The notes under the pieces are model-generated. The model was given only the letters and a program-made list of their open reading frames with translations. It was not told where the DNA came from and ran no database searches. This document shows positions 32,051 through 39,718 of a DNA stretch of 64,000 nt, piece after piece; the stretch's first letter is position 1, and every line of letters begins with the position of its first letter. Position numbers and translations under genes: made by a program. Origin of the DNA: Pseudonocardia sp. HH130630-07 (GTDB lineage Bacteria > Actinomycetota > Actinomycetes > Mycobacteriales > Pseudonocardiaceae); contig NZ_CP013854.1 in the NCBI RefSeq assembly GCF_001698125.1, positions 434,001 to 498,000 on the forward strand. The letters run 5' to 3'.

Positions 32051-33010
32051 TCACGCCCCGGCCGCGGCCGGGTCCGCCGCACCGGGCACGGTGCGGCGGA
32101 ACGCGCTCGGGGTGACCCCGCGGACGCGCTTGAATGCCGCGCTGAACCCGAACGCGTCGGCGTACCCGACGGTGCGGGCGATCTCCCCGATCGTCGCCGA
32201 CCCGCGCTCGACCAGCAGGTCCGCCGCGAGCGTCATCCGCCAGCGGGTGAGGTAGGCCAGCGGGGGCTCTCCGACCAGGTCGGCGAACCGCTTCGCCAGC
32301 GTCGCCCGCGACACCCCGGCCCGCCCGGCCAGCAACGACACCGTCCACGGGGCGGCGGGCTCGTCGTGCAGCAGCTGCAGGGCGAGCCCGACCACCGGGT
32401 CGCGGTGCGCGGCGTACCAGGCCGGCGGCGCACCGTCCGGCCGGTCGAACCACTCGCGCAGCGTGCAGACCAGCAGCCAGTCCAGGAGGCGGTCGAGGAC
32501 GACCTGCTGGCCGGGCGCGTCGACGGCGACCTCGGCGGCCAGCAGGTCACGCACGGCGCCGGCGGTACCGCCCGGATCGACCCGCAGGACGGCGGGCAGC
32601 GCGTCCAGCAGCCGCCGGCCGATCTCGCCCCGGACCGGGTAGGCGCCGACGACGAGGGTCGTCGCTCCAGGGGCACCGGCCCCCGGGTCGTTCCAGCCGA
32701 GCCGGTGCCGGGTGCCGCCCTGGTCGGGCGTCGCGCAGTCCTCGCCGCACTCGATCGGCTCGGCCGCGGTGCCGATCTCGTCCACGAAGCGGAACGGCGC
32801 CGGACCCCGGACGACCACCGTCTCCCCCGGTTCGAGATGCTCCGGCGGCCGGCCCTCCGGGAGGATCCAGCCCGCCCCCTCGACGACCGTGCACAGCGTG
32901 AGCGGCGCACCGTCGACGAACAGCAGCGACCAGGGAGCGGTCAGCGTCGAGCTCCCGAACAGCGAGCCCTGGGCCCGCACGCCACGGAAGAGGTCACCGA
33001 AGGGATCCAC
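32051..33010 (-). CDS. AraC-family regulator with cupin sensor domain
   Basis: The protein has 319 residues. The N-terminal half is a Cupin_6 domain (LEPGETVVVRGPAPFRFVDE; about 15-110) and the C-terminal 100 residues hold two AraC helix-turn-helix motifs (VSLLAGRAGVSRATLAKRFA; IGEIARTVGYADAFGFSAAF) and the closing GVTPSAFR. This type usually controls an adjacent oxidoreductase, here the divergent NAD(P)-binding gene. The GTG at 33010 is 6 nt after a TAGTCT -10 box on the minus strand, so the mRNA is likely leaderless. The stop is 10 bp from the convergent hydrolase. Confidence 0.9.
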   Translation of the reverse strand: MDPFGDLFRGVRAQGSLFGSSTLTAPWSLLFVDGAPLTLCTVVEGAGWILPEGRPPEHLEPGETVVVRGPAPFRFVDEIGTAAEPIECGEDCATPDQGGTRHRLGWNDPGAGAPGATTLVVGAYPVRGEIGRRLLDALPAVLRVDPGGTAGAVRDLLAAEVAVDAPGQQVVLDRLLDWLLVCTLREWFDRPDGAPPAWYAAHRDPVVGLALQLLHDEPAAPWTVSLLAGRAGVSRATLAKRFADLVGEPPLAYLTRWRMTLAADLLVERGSATIGEIARTVGYADAFGFSAAFKRVRGVTPSAFRRTVPGAADPAAAGA

Positions 33011-33023
33011 CCGGCCAGACTAG

Positions 33024-33064
33024 ACGAACACACAGGCACTCCGGCTTCTCAGCCATGTGTTCGT
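33024..33064. promoter_or_regulatory. Inverted repeat between AraC-type regulator and its divergent gene
   Basis: ACGAACACA (33024-33032) and TGTGTTCGT (33056-33064) are perfect complements separated by 23 bp. Each arm overlaps one of the two divergent promoters (minus-strand -10 TAGTCT at 33022-33017; plus-strand -10 TTCACT at 33079-33084). Confidence 0.6.
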
Positions 33065-33091
33065 CCAGGATCTCCGTGTTCACTGGTTCCC

Positions 33092-33928
33092 ATGAGCACA
33101 GACACCACCCTCGTACTCGGCGCCACCGGCAAGACCGGACGGCGGGTCGCCGCCCGGCTGCGGCTGCGCGGCACCCCGGTGCGCGCCGCGTCCCGGTCGA
33201 GCGCCACCTCGTTCGACTGGTCCGACCCCGGCGGGTGGGACGCGGCGCTGCAGGGGGTCGGTGCGGTCTACCTGGTGCCGCCGACTGTCCCGGGCCCGGT
33301 GCACGAGTTCGTGAAGCGGGCGGAGACCGCCGGGGTGCGCACCGTCGTCCTGCTGTCCGGGCACGGCGCCGACCGGTGGGGCGACAGCACGTTCGGCCTG
33401 GACATGCGCTCCGCCGAGGAGGCCGTCCGCGGCTCGGCGCTGCAGTGGACGGTCCTGCGCCCGGCCAACTTCGCCCAGAACTTCCACGAGGACGTCTTCG
33501 GCACCGCCGTGCGCTCCGGCGAGCTGGTGCTGCCGGCCGGGCCCGTCCCGGAGCCCTTCGTCGACCTCGACGACGTCGCCGACGTCGCCGTGGCCGTGCT
33601 GGCCGATCCGGACCGGCACGCGGGACGGACCTACGAGCTGACCGGGCCGCGAGCGGTGACCTTCGCCGAGGCGGCCGAGCTGATCTCCCGGGCGTCCGGG
33701 GAGCCGGTCACCTACACCCGTGTGACCCCCGAGCGGTACGCCGAGCTGCTCGTCGAGCAGGGACTGGACCCGGACGACGCCGGGCACGTCGCCGAGATGT
33801 TCGTCGTGATGGAACGGGGCGACATCGCGGAGACCACCGACGGCGTCTCGGCCGTCCTCGGGCGGGAGCCCCGCAGTTTCGAGGACTACGTCGTGCGGGC
33901 CGCCGCCGACGGAGTCTGGCGCCGGTGA
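33092..33928 (+). CDS. NmrA-like NAD(P)-binding protein
   Basis: The protein has 278 residues. The dinucleotide-binding motif GATGKTGRRVAARL lies at 10-23. RSS near residue 35 could bind the NADP phosphate. The YLVPPTVPGP and LRPANFAQNF segments are typical of the NmrA/HSCARG and NAD(P)H quinone-oxidoreductase-like atypical SDRs that lack the catalytic YxxxK. It may reduce a quinone-like substrate or sense the NADP/NADPH ratio. The divergent AraC-type gene is its likely regulator. The PPOX gene follows in the same direction after 50 bp. Confidence 0.87.
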   Translation: MSTDTTLVLGATGKTGRRVAARLRLRGTPVRAASRSSATSFDWSDPGGWDAALQGVGAVYLVPPTVPGPVHEFVKRAETAGVRTVVLLSGHGADRWGDSTFGLDMRSAEEAVRGSALQWTVLRPANFAQNFHEDVFGTAVRSGELVLPAGPVPEPFVDLDDVADVAVAVLADPDRHAGRTYELTGPRAVTFAEAAELISRASGEPVTYTRVTPERYAELLVEQGLDPDDAGHVAEMFVVMERGDIAETTDGVSAVLGREPRSFEDYVVRAAADGVWRR

Positions 33929-33978
33929 CCACCGGCCACGACCGTCGTCCGCACGACCACCACCCGGAGAGGGAGACC

Positions 33979-34398
33979 ATGAGCACCACCGACAGCCTGA
34001 CCACCGACGACCTCGAGTTCCTCGCCCGCCCGCTGCACGGCTTCCTGACCGTGGCCGGATCGGCGCAGCCGCCGCAGCCGCGGCCGGTGTGGTTCGAGGC
34101 GACCGAGGAGGGGACGATCCGGCTGTTCACACCGGCCGGGTCGCCGAAACTGCGGCACCTGCGCCGCGACCCGCGCGCCTCGATCGTCGTCGCCGCACCG
34201 GCGGACGAGCGGGAGCGCTGGATCGCGGTCTCCGGGCCGGTCACCGAGGAGCCCGACGACACCACGGAGCTGCGCCTGCGGCTGGCCGCGCGCTACTGGG
34301 ACCTCGACGAACGGTCCGGCGACCTCCCCGCCCTCCTGGACGAGGAGCAGGTCCGGCTCGTCATCCATCCGGAGAAGGTGCGCCGCTTCGCGTTCTGA
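33979..34398 (+). CDS. Pyridoxamine 5'-phosphate oxidase-like (split-barrel) protein
   Basis: The protein has 139 residues with a GGAGAGGGAG site before the ATG. The split beta-barrel fold is shown by RPLHGFLTVAG, PRPVWFEATEEGTIRLFTPAG (in parts), RHLRRDPRASIVVAAP and the closing RLVIHPEKVRRFAF. This is the F420- or FMN-binding PPOX family; the RHLRRDP segment contacts the cofactor phosphate. It lies 50 bp after the NmrA-like gene and probably shares its promoter, so the pair may act on one substrate. Its 3' end overlaps the convergent MFS remnant by 38 bp. Confidence 0.87.
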   Translation: MSTTDSLTTDDLEFLARPLHGFLTVAGSAQPPQPRPVWFEATEEGTIRLFTPAGSPKLRHLRRDPRASIVVAAPADERERWIAVSGPVTEEPDDTTELRLRLAARYWDLDERSGDLPALLDEEQVRLVIHPEKVRRFAF

Positions 34399-35618
34399 GC
34401 GCGGCACCGGCCCGGCGGTCGCGGTCCATCCGGCGGAACGCCGGGACCGCGGTACCGCCGAGCACGGCGACCAGGTACACGAACCCGGCGGCCCCCAGCG
34501 CCACCGCGGGACCGGCGGCGACGACGACACCACCGAGGAGCACCCCGACCGGCATCGGGGCCCAGGCCGCGGCGTTGACGAGGGCGGGGACCCTGCCGAC
34601 CATCGACGCCGGGACACGTTCGAACACCAGGGCGCCGATCAGCGGGTTCACGAAGCCGCCGGCGAACCCGCTCGCCACGGTCACCAGCACGACGGCGACC
34701 ACCGAGTCGGTCGCGGCGAGGGTCCAGAACCGCGGTGCACCGCAGAGCACCAGCGCCACCATCAGGACCGGGAACCGCCGGACCCGGTGCCCGACGGCGG
34801 CGGCCACCACCGCGCCGAGCACGCCGCCACCCATTCATGGCGGCGAAGATCAGGCCGAGGACCTGCGGGCCGTGCCCGGCGTCCCGGACCCAGACCGGCA
34901 GGAGCACCGCGTTCGCCGCCTGGTCCAGCAGGTTCATGACGCCCAGCACGCTCACGACGGTGAGCAGGACCGGGTCCCGCCCCAGGAACGTCAGCCCCGC
35001 CACCAGCTCCGCCCGGTAGGCGCCCCGCTCCCGGGGCCGATCCGGCCGCTCGACCGGGCCGGCGACCGACCGCGGCAGCACGACGGCGGCCAGCAACAGG
35101 CAGCCGACGGTCACCACCAGCGACTGCGGCGCCCCCAGCAGCCCGACGAGCACACCGGCGGCAGCACCGCCGACGGTCGCCGCGAGCCGTTCGACGACGC
35201 CGTTGAGACCGGTGACCCGCTCCAGCGGGGCCCGGGACGCGACGGCGACGGCGGGCGCCATGACCGTCTTCGCGACGTCGGCCGGGCCGCGCAGCGCTCC
35301 GGTCAGCACCACGAGCCCGACCAGCACCGGCAGCGTCAGCACACCGAGCAGGTGCAACACCGGGACCAGGCCGATGGGCACCGCGGCGGCCAGGTCGGCG
35401 CACACCGACACCCGGCGCGGACCGATCCGGTCGAGGACGGGCCCCACCAGGACCTTGGCCACGACGTAGGGCGCGAGCTCGGCCGCGGCCACCACCCCGG
35501 TGAGCAGCGCGCTGCCCGTCGTCGTGAGCACGAACCACGGCAGGGCCACCATCGACAGCCGCGACCCGAGATAGGACAGGACCTGGGCGCCGAGCCAGGC
35601 ACCCAGCGGTCTACGCAC
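34361..35618 (-). pseudogene. MFS transporter, frameshifted
   Basis: The first two thirds (from GTG 35618) encode helices of a 12-helix MFS exporter of the MFS_3/enterobactin-exporter type (GAQVLSYLGSRLSMVALPWF, LGLIFAAMN). At about 34835 the frame changes. The continuation GGGVLGAVVAAAVGHRVRRF and four more helices lies one frame over, down to 34361. Dropping one A at the ATGAATGGG site restores the protein. The gene overlaps the ArsR stop by 8 bp and would be translationally coupled to it. It may be truly broken or a base-call error, since no transposon or large deletion is involved. Confidence 0.75.
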
Positions 35619-36252
35619 CGCCTGGTCCCGTGCCGCCGGGGTGCGCCTCCGGGGGCGGTTCACCGGCCGGGGCGAGCGAGGCGGGCAGGGGGAAACCGTG
35701 GCCCTGCACCACGTACACCGCCCGCCCGGGACCGGTCCGCAGGCCGTCGGGCCCGGGGCCGAACTCGGCCGCCAGACCGTCGAGGAACTCCTCGATCCGC
35801 GCACGGACGGTGCGCGCCTGCTCCCGGTCGAGCGCCAGTGCGATGTCGTTCGTCGTGACCGCGGCCCGCCAGCCGTCCTCCAGACCGTCGAGCGACTCGG
35901 CGGACCGGACGAGCTGGTCGGCCTGTTCAGAGGCCGCGACCTGCCAGAACGCATCCTCGACGGGCCGCCGGCCCGGATCGCCGGACCAGCCGACCGACGT
36001 CGTCCGGTGTGTGGCGCGCCACCACCGCTCCCGGCGGTTGCCGAGCTCCGTCGCCTCGGCGACGAAGCCGTGCTCGGCGAGCTTGCGGAGGTGGTAGCTG
36101 GTCGCACCGCTGTTCGTGCCGACCCGGTCGGCGAGTGCACTGGCGGTGGCGGGACCGAGCGTGCGCAGCAGCCCCAGCAGCCGGACCCGCAGCGGGTGGG
36201 ACAGCGCCCGCAGGGCCGACGGGCCGGGACGTGCGACGGACTCCTCGCTCAC
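35611..36252 (-). CDS. ArsR-family transcriptional regulator
   Basis: The protein has 213 residues from the GTG at 36252. The winged helix is at about 12-75 (ALSHPLRVRLLGLLRTLGPA, SGATSYHLRKLAEHGFVAEA). There are no metal-binding cysteines in the recognition helix. The rest (about 90-210) is an extra helical effector domain seen in the ArsR branch that sits next to MFS exporters. The GTG is 7 nt past a TAGGCT -10 box, and a 32-bp perfect palindrome covers the -35 box, so it should repress itself and the coupled MFS gene. Confidence 0.88.
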   Translation of the reverse strand: MSEESVARPGPSALRALSHPLRVRLLGLLRTLGPATASALADRVGTNSGATSYHLRKLAEHGFVAEATELGNRRERWWRATHRTTSVGWSGDPGRRPVEDAFWQVAASEQADQLVRSAESLDGLEDGWRAAVTTNDIALALDREQARTVRARIEEFLDGLAAEFGPGPDGLRTGPGRAVYVVQGHGFPLPASLAPAGEPPPEAHPGGTGPGGA

Positions 36253-36259
36253 GAACCGG

Positions 36260-36300
36260 AGCCTACGTCGCACACTTCTGTTTGCAAACAGAAGTGTGCG
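36260..36300 (-). promoter_or_regulatory. arsR promoter with 32-bp perfect palindrome operator
   Basis: The palindrome at 36269-36300 has the half site CGCACACTTCTGTTTG, perfectly repeated in inverse with no spacer. On the minus strand TTGCAA at its centre (36287-36282) is a -35 box, 16 bp from TAGGCT (36265-36260). The GTG start lies 7 nt further. Confidence 0.85.
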
Positions 36301-36312
36301 AATCCCTCCCGG

Positions 36313-36792
36313 TCAGCCGATGGCGGCGTGCGCCCCGAGCCCCAGCGCGGCGAACGCCACCCCCCAGGCGACGACGGCGACCACCTGCCAGATGACGACG
36401 GTGCGCCGGTTCAGCCCGGCGCCGATCATGATGAACGTCGACAACGACGTGGCCAGCACCAACGGCCCGAGCAGGCTCGCGACGGGGACGCCGAACCGGT
36501 CGACCCGGTCGAGCACCTTGCGGGCCCGCTTCTCCCCGGCGGGCGTGCGACGGCCCGCGACCCGGCGGGCGACGGCGCCCCCGGCGCGGATCGCGACCAG
36601 GAGCGCGAGCAGGTTCCCGGCCACCGCCCCGACGACCGCGAGCACCACCGGGACACCGGTGAAGGCACCGACGAACGCACCGAAGTGCGACTCCAGGAAC
36701 GGGACGACCCCGATCACGAAGACGGCGAGGAACTGCAGCACGGGATGCAGCCCCCCGACGAACTCGACGAGCTGGTCCCTGATCGCGTCCAT
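36313..36792 (-). CDS. Small multidrug-export-like (DUF/YqaA-type) membrane protein
   Basis: The protein has 159 residues with four or five helices. The FVIGVVPFLESHFGAFVGAF segment with an acidic residue in helix 1, and the LLGPLVLATSLSTFIMIGAGL segment, match the family annotated as putative small multidrug export proteins (SNARE-associated/DedA relatives). An AAAGGA site precedes the ATG at 36792. It lies 31 bp after merR copy 2 in the same direction, so it is probably co-transcribed from site C and autoregulated together with that gene. Transport substrate unknown. Confidence 0.78.
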   Translation of the reverse strand: MDAIRDQLVEFVGGLHPVLQFLAVFVIGVVPFLESHFGAFVGAFTGVPVVLAVVGAVAGNLLALLVAIRAGGAVARRVAGRRTPAGEKRARKVLDRVDRFGVPVASLLGPLVLATSLSTFIMIGAGLNRRTVVIWQVVAVVAWGVAFAALGLGAHAAIG

Positions 36793-36823
36793 CGTGCAGT
36801 GGTCCTTTCGAAAGGTGGGATGG

Positions 36824-37585
36824 TCAGCCGGCCACGGCGGCCGGTTCGGGCACGGCGGCGCCGTGCCGGAGCAGCGACCGGATCCGGAGCAGCACGTCGC
36901 ACTGGGCGTCGTTGTACAGCTCGCGCATCGCGGTGTCCGCGGTGTCGGTGACGAACCGGTGGCCGCGCGGACCGTCGGCCTGCGGGGCGCGCAGCCCCGG
37001 ATACCGCTCCCGGACGGCCCGGACGTGCGGCAGCATGCGCTGCGCCAGGTGCGAGCGGGTGCGTTCGTCGGCGTCGGCCGGGAGGCCCTCGAACTCGTCG
37101 TCCGTCGGGACCGGCGGGGTGTCGCGCAGCATGTCCGCGCACGCCTGCAGGCTCCGCGGCCCCAGCACCCGGGTCATCACGACGACCAGCGAGCGGTCCG
37201 CGGCCGACATCCGGTCCCACGGTCCGGCCGGCGGATCACCGACCGGCGGGTCACCGGCGGGCGCCGGCCTGCGCATCAGCAGGCCGAGCTCGGCCCTGGT
37301 CCGCTGCAGCCGCTCCACGACGGCGGCCAGCTCCGCGTCCAGGGTGCGCAGCGGACCCTCGTCGGGCGGGTCCCCCGTCCCGAGCGTGGCAATCTGGGAC
37401 AGCGACAACCCGAGGTCGGACAGCCGCCTGATCCGGAGCACCCGGACCAGGTGCGCGACGCCGTACTCCTTGTACCCGTTGGCCCGGCGCTCGGGCTCGG
37501 CCAGCAGCCCCACCTCGTGGTAGTGCCGCACCGCACGCAGGCTCGTGCCGGCGAGCTCGGCGAGCTCGCGGGTGCTCCAGGCCAT
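36824..37585 (-). CDS. MerR-family transcriptional regulator (copy 2)
   Basis: The protein has 253 residues and is a clear paralogue of the protein at 29611. The winged helix STRELAELAGTSLRAVRHYH and GLLAEPERRANGYKEYG matches it, as does the effector domain (MSAADRSLVVVMTRVLGPRS, FEGLPADADERTRSHLAQRM). The C-terminus ELYNDAQCDVLLRIRSLL parallels ELYNPAQIDVMRRIRRM in copy 1. Site C lies in its own promoter and site D in that of the divergent S9 gene. Because the sites of both regulators share one sequence, the two proteins may cross-regulate. Confidence 0.9.
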   Translation of the reverse strand: MAWSTRELAELAGTSLRAVRHYHEVGLLAEPERRANGYKEYGVAHLVRVLRIRRLSDLGLSLSQIATLGTGDPPDEGPLRTLDAELAAVVERLQRTRAELGLLMRRPAPAGDPPVGDPPAGPWDRMSAADRSLVVVMTRVLGPRSLQACADMLRDTPPVPTDDEFEGLPADADERTRSHLAQRMLPHVRAVRERYPGLRAPQADGPRGHRFVTDTADTAMRELYNDAQCDVLLRIRSLLRHGAAVPEPAAVAG

Positions 37586-37616
37586 GACACCTCCGCAACG
37601 ACCGTGATCGACGGCA

Positions 37617-37647
37617 AGTCGACACCGTGCCGTCGCGGCAGGGTCAA
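37617..37647 (-). promoter_or_regulatory. MerR-type promoter/operator C (own promoter of merR copy 2)
   Basis: On the minus strand: TTGACC (37647-37642), 19-bp spacer with TGCCGCGACGGCA, TCGACT (37622-37617). The ATG is 31 nt past the -10 box. Confidence 0.75.
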
Positions 37648-37686
37648 GTACGCCATCGAATGTGACGCACGCCACTGAAATGCCCC

Positions 37687-37717
37687 TTGAGTGTGCCGTT
37701 GGGGCCGGGTGTCCCGT
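37687..37717 (+). promoter_or_regulatory. MerR-type promoter/operator D (upstream of S9 pseudogene)
   Basis: TTGAGT (37687-37692), 19-bp spacer with TGCCGTTGGGGCC, TCCCGT (37712-37717). The right half of the dyad has drifted, in keeping with loss of selection on the broken gene. Confidence 0.65.
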
Positions 37718-37748
37718 CGAGGTCCGAACGATCACGACAGGAGGCACC

Positions 37749-39662
37749 ATGTCGCAGCCCGCGCTCATTCCCGTCGAGGACCTGTTCGCACCTCCGGCGC
37801 ACGCCACCACGTCGATCTCGCCGGACGGCACCCGGCTGGCGTTCCTGGCCCCGTGGAAGGACCGGACCAACGTCTGGGTGCAGGATCTCCACGGGCCCGA
37901 CGACACCCGGCCCGAGCCCCGCTGCGTCTCGGCGGAGGACACCTGCACCGTGCTGCGCTACCTGTGGACGTCGGACCCCCGCTGGCTGCTCTACCTGCGG
38001 GGCCGGCGCGGCCACGAGGACCGGCACCTGCTCCGGATCGATCTCGACGACCCGGACGCCGCGGTCGTCGACCTCACGCCGGGCGACGGCGTCCGGGTGC
38101 TCGACGCCTGCGCCGCGCCCGGCCGCCCCGGCCGGGCCGACGTGTGGCTGGCCGCGCGGACGCCGGGCGGGGCCGACCTGCACGAGCTCGACGTGGCGAC
38201 CGGCCGGCTGACCGTGCTGGCCGAGAGCGACCGGCCGGGGATGTCCTGGATCCGCACCGGTGACGGGCGACTGTTCGCCACCACACCGACCGCCGACGGC
38301 GACCTGGAGATCGCCGCCCGCGATCCCCGGACCGGGGAGCTGCAGACGGTCCTGACCCGCCCGGGGGCCGACCACCCGCTCGGTGTCCTCCCGATCGAGC
38401 CGACCCCCGACGGGGCGGGCCTGTGGCTGGGCGCGCGCGGCCACAGCGACCTGAACCGGTTGACCCGGGTCGATCTCGGCACCGGTACGGAGACCCCGGT
38501 CGAGGGGTTCGACGCGCTGGAGATCGACGCCGAGCGCCGGGCCGGCACCGACGGGTCCTCGGCACTGATTCGCGACCACGAGGGCGAGCTGCTCGGGATC
38601 CGCTACCTCGGCGACCGCCGGGTCGTCCATCCGGTGCACCCGCGGTTCGCCGACGTGCTGGACCGGATCGAGGCGCTGTCCGACGGCGACCTGGACGACG
38701 TGTCCTCCGACCGGACCGGCCGGTACTGGGTGGCGAGCTTCGCCCACGACCGCGATCCCGGGGTGACCTGGCTCTACGACCACACCACCGGCGCGGCCGA
38801 GCTGCTGTTCCGGTCGCACCCGCAGCTCGATCCGGACGCTCTCGCGCCGATGCGGCCGGTGACGATCATCGCCCGCGACGGGCTCGCCCTCCCGACCCTG
38901 GTGACGCTGCCGGTCGGGGTGGAGCCCGCCGGGCTGCCGCTGGTCCTCCTGGTCCACGACGGTCCCTAGACCCGTGGCGTCTGGGGTTTCGACCCACTCG
39001 TGCAGCTGCTGGCCAACCGGGGCTACGCCGTGCTCCAGGTCGACGCCCGCGGGTCGGTCGGCCACGGCCGCGCCCACACCCAGGCCGGGATCGGCGAGTT
39101 CGCCGCCGCGATGCACACCGACCTGCTCGACGCCGTCGACTGGGCCGTCGAGCAGGGCTGGGCCGATCCGGACCGCGCCGCGGTCTTCGGCAGCTCCTAC
39201 GGCGGCTACGCGGCCCTCGTCGGCGCCATGTTCACCCCCGAGCGGTTCGCCGCCGCCGTCGACGTGGCCGGGACGGCGGACCTCGCGACCTTCCTCGACG
39301 AGCTGTCCCCGTCGGAGCGGGCCGCCGCGGTCACCACCTGGTTCCGGTACGCCGGCGACCCGGCCGACCCGCGGCGGCGCGCGGACCTGCTGTCCCGGTC
39401 CCCGATCGACCGGCTCGCCCGCACCGGCGGCACCACCGTGCCCCTGCTCGTCGCCCAGGGTGCCGACGACGCACGCGCCGTGGCCGGGTCGGACCGGCTG
39501 GTCACCGCGCTGCGCGAGGCCGGCGCCGAGGTCGACTACCACGTCTACGACGACGAGGGGCACCGGTTCACCGACCCCGACACCCGGATCGCCTTCCACC
39601 GGGCCGCCGACCGGTTCCTCGCCCGCCACCTCGGCGGGCGCTGCGAGCCCGGCGGCCGCTGA
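37749..39662 (+). pseudogene. S9 prolyl-oligopeptidase-like gene with an internal amber codon
   Basis: A single frame encodes a protein of about 636 residues. An N-terminal propeller starts SQPALIPVEDLFAPP (a close match to the internal start of the S9 gene at 19621). The hydrolase domain has GSSYGGYAAL, QGADDARAV and DEGHRF. The only defect is TAG at 38967-38969, codon 407, where the HGGPW motif of the family requires Trp (TGG). Here it reads HDGP-stop, and translation would resume in the same frame. One G-to-A change explains the break. Without readthrough the product lacks the whole catalytic domain. MerR site D and divergence from merR copy 2 suggest an inducible peptidase before the loss. 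Confidence 0.85.
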
Positions 39663-39718
39663 CCGGGCTCACCCGCCGGCGCCGGCCCCGTCCGGTCCTC
39701 CGGCGGCGGCCGCCGGGA

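Noticed and set aside
29611..32082. Very long minus-strand open frame across the TAP hydrolase gene
   Set aside because: It only continues the merR frame upstream of its GTG and through the antisense of a well-conserved hydrolase. High-GC DNA keeps antisense frames open. The part past 30339 has no family pattern.
37644..39629. 661-codon minus-strand frame over the S9 pseudogene
   Set aside because: It is Gly/Val/Arg/Asp-rich shadow sequence antisense to a recognisable S9 peptidase.
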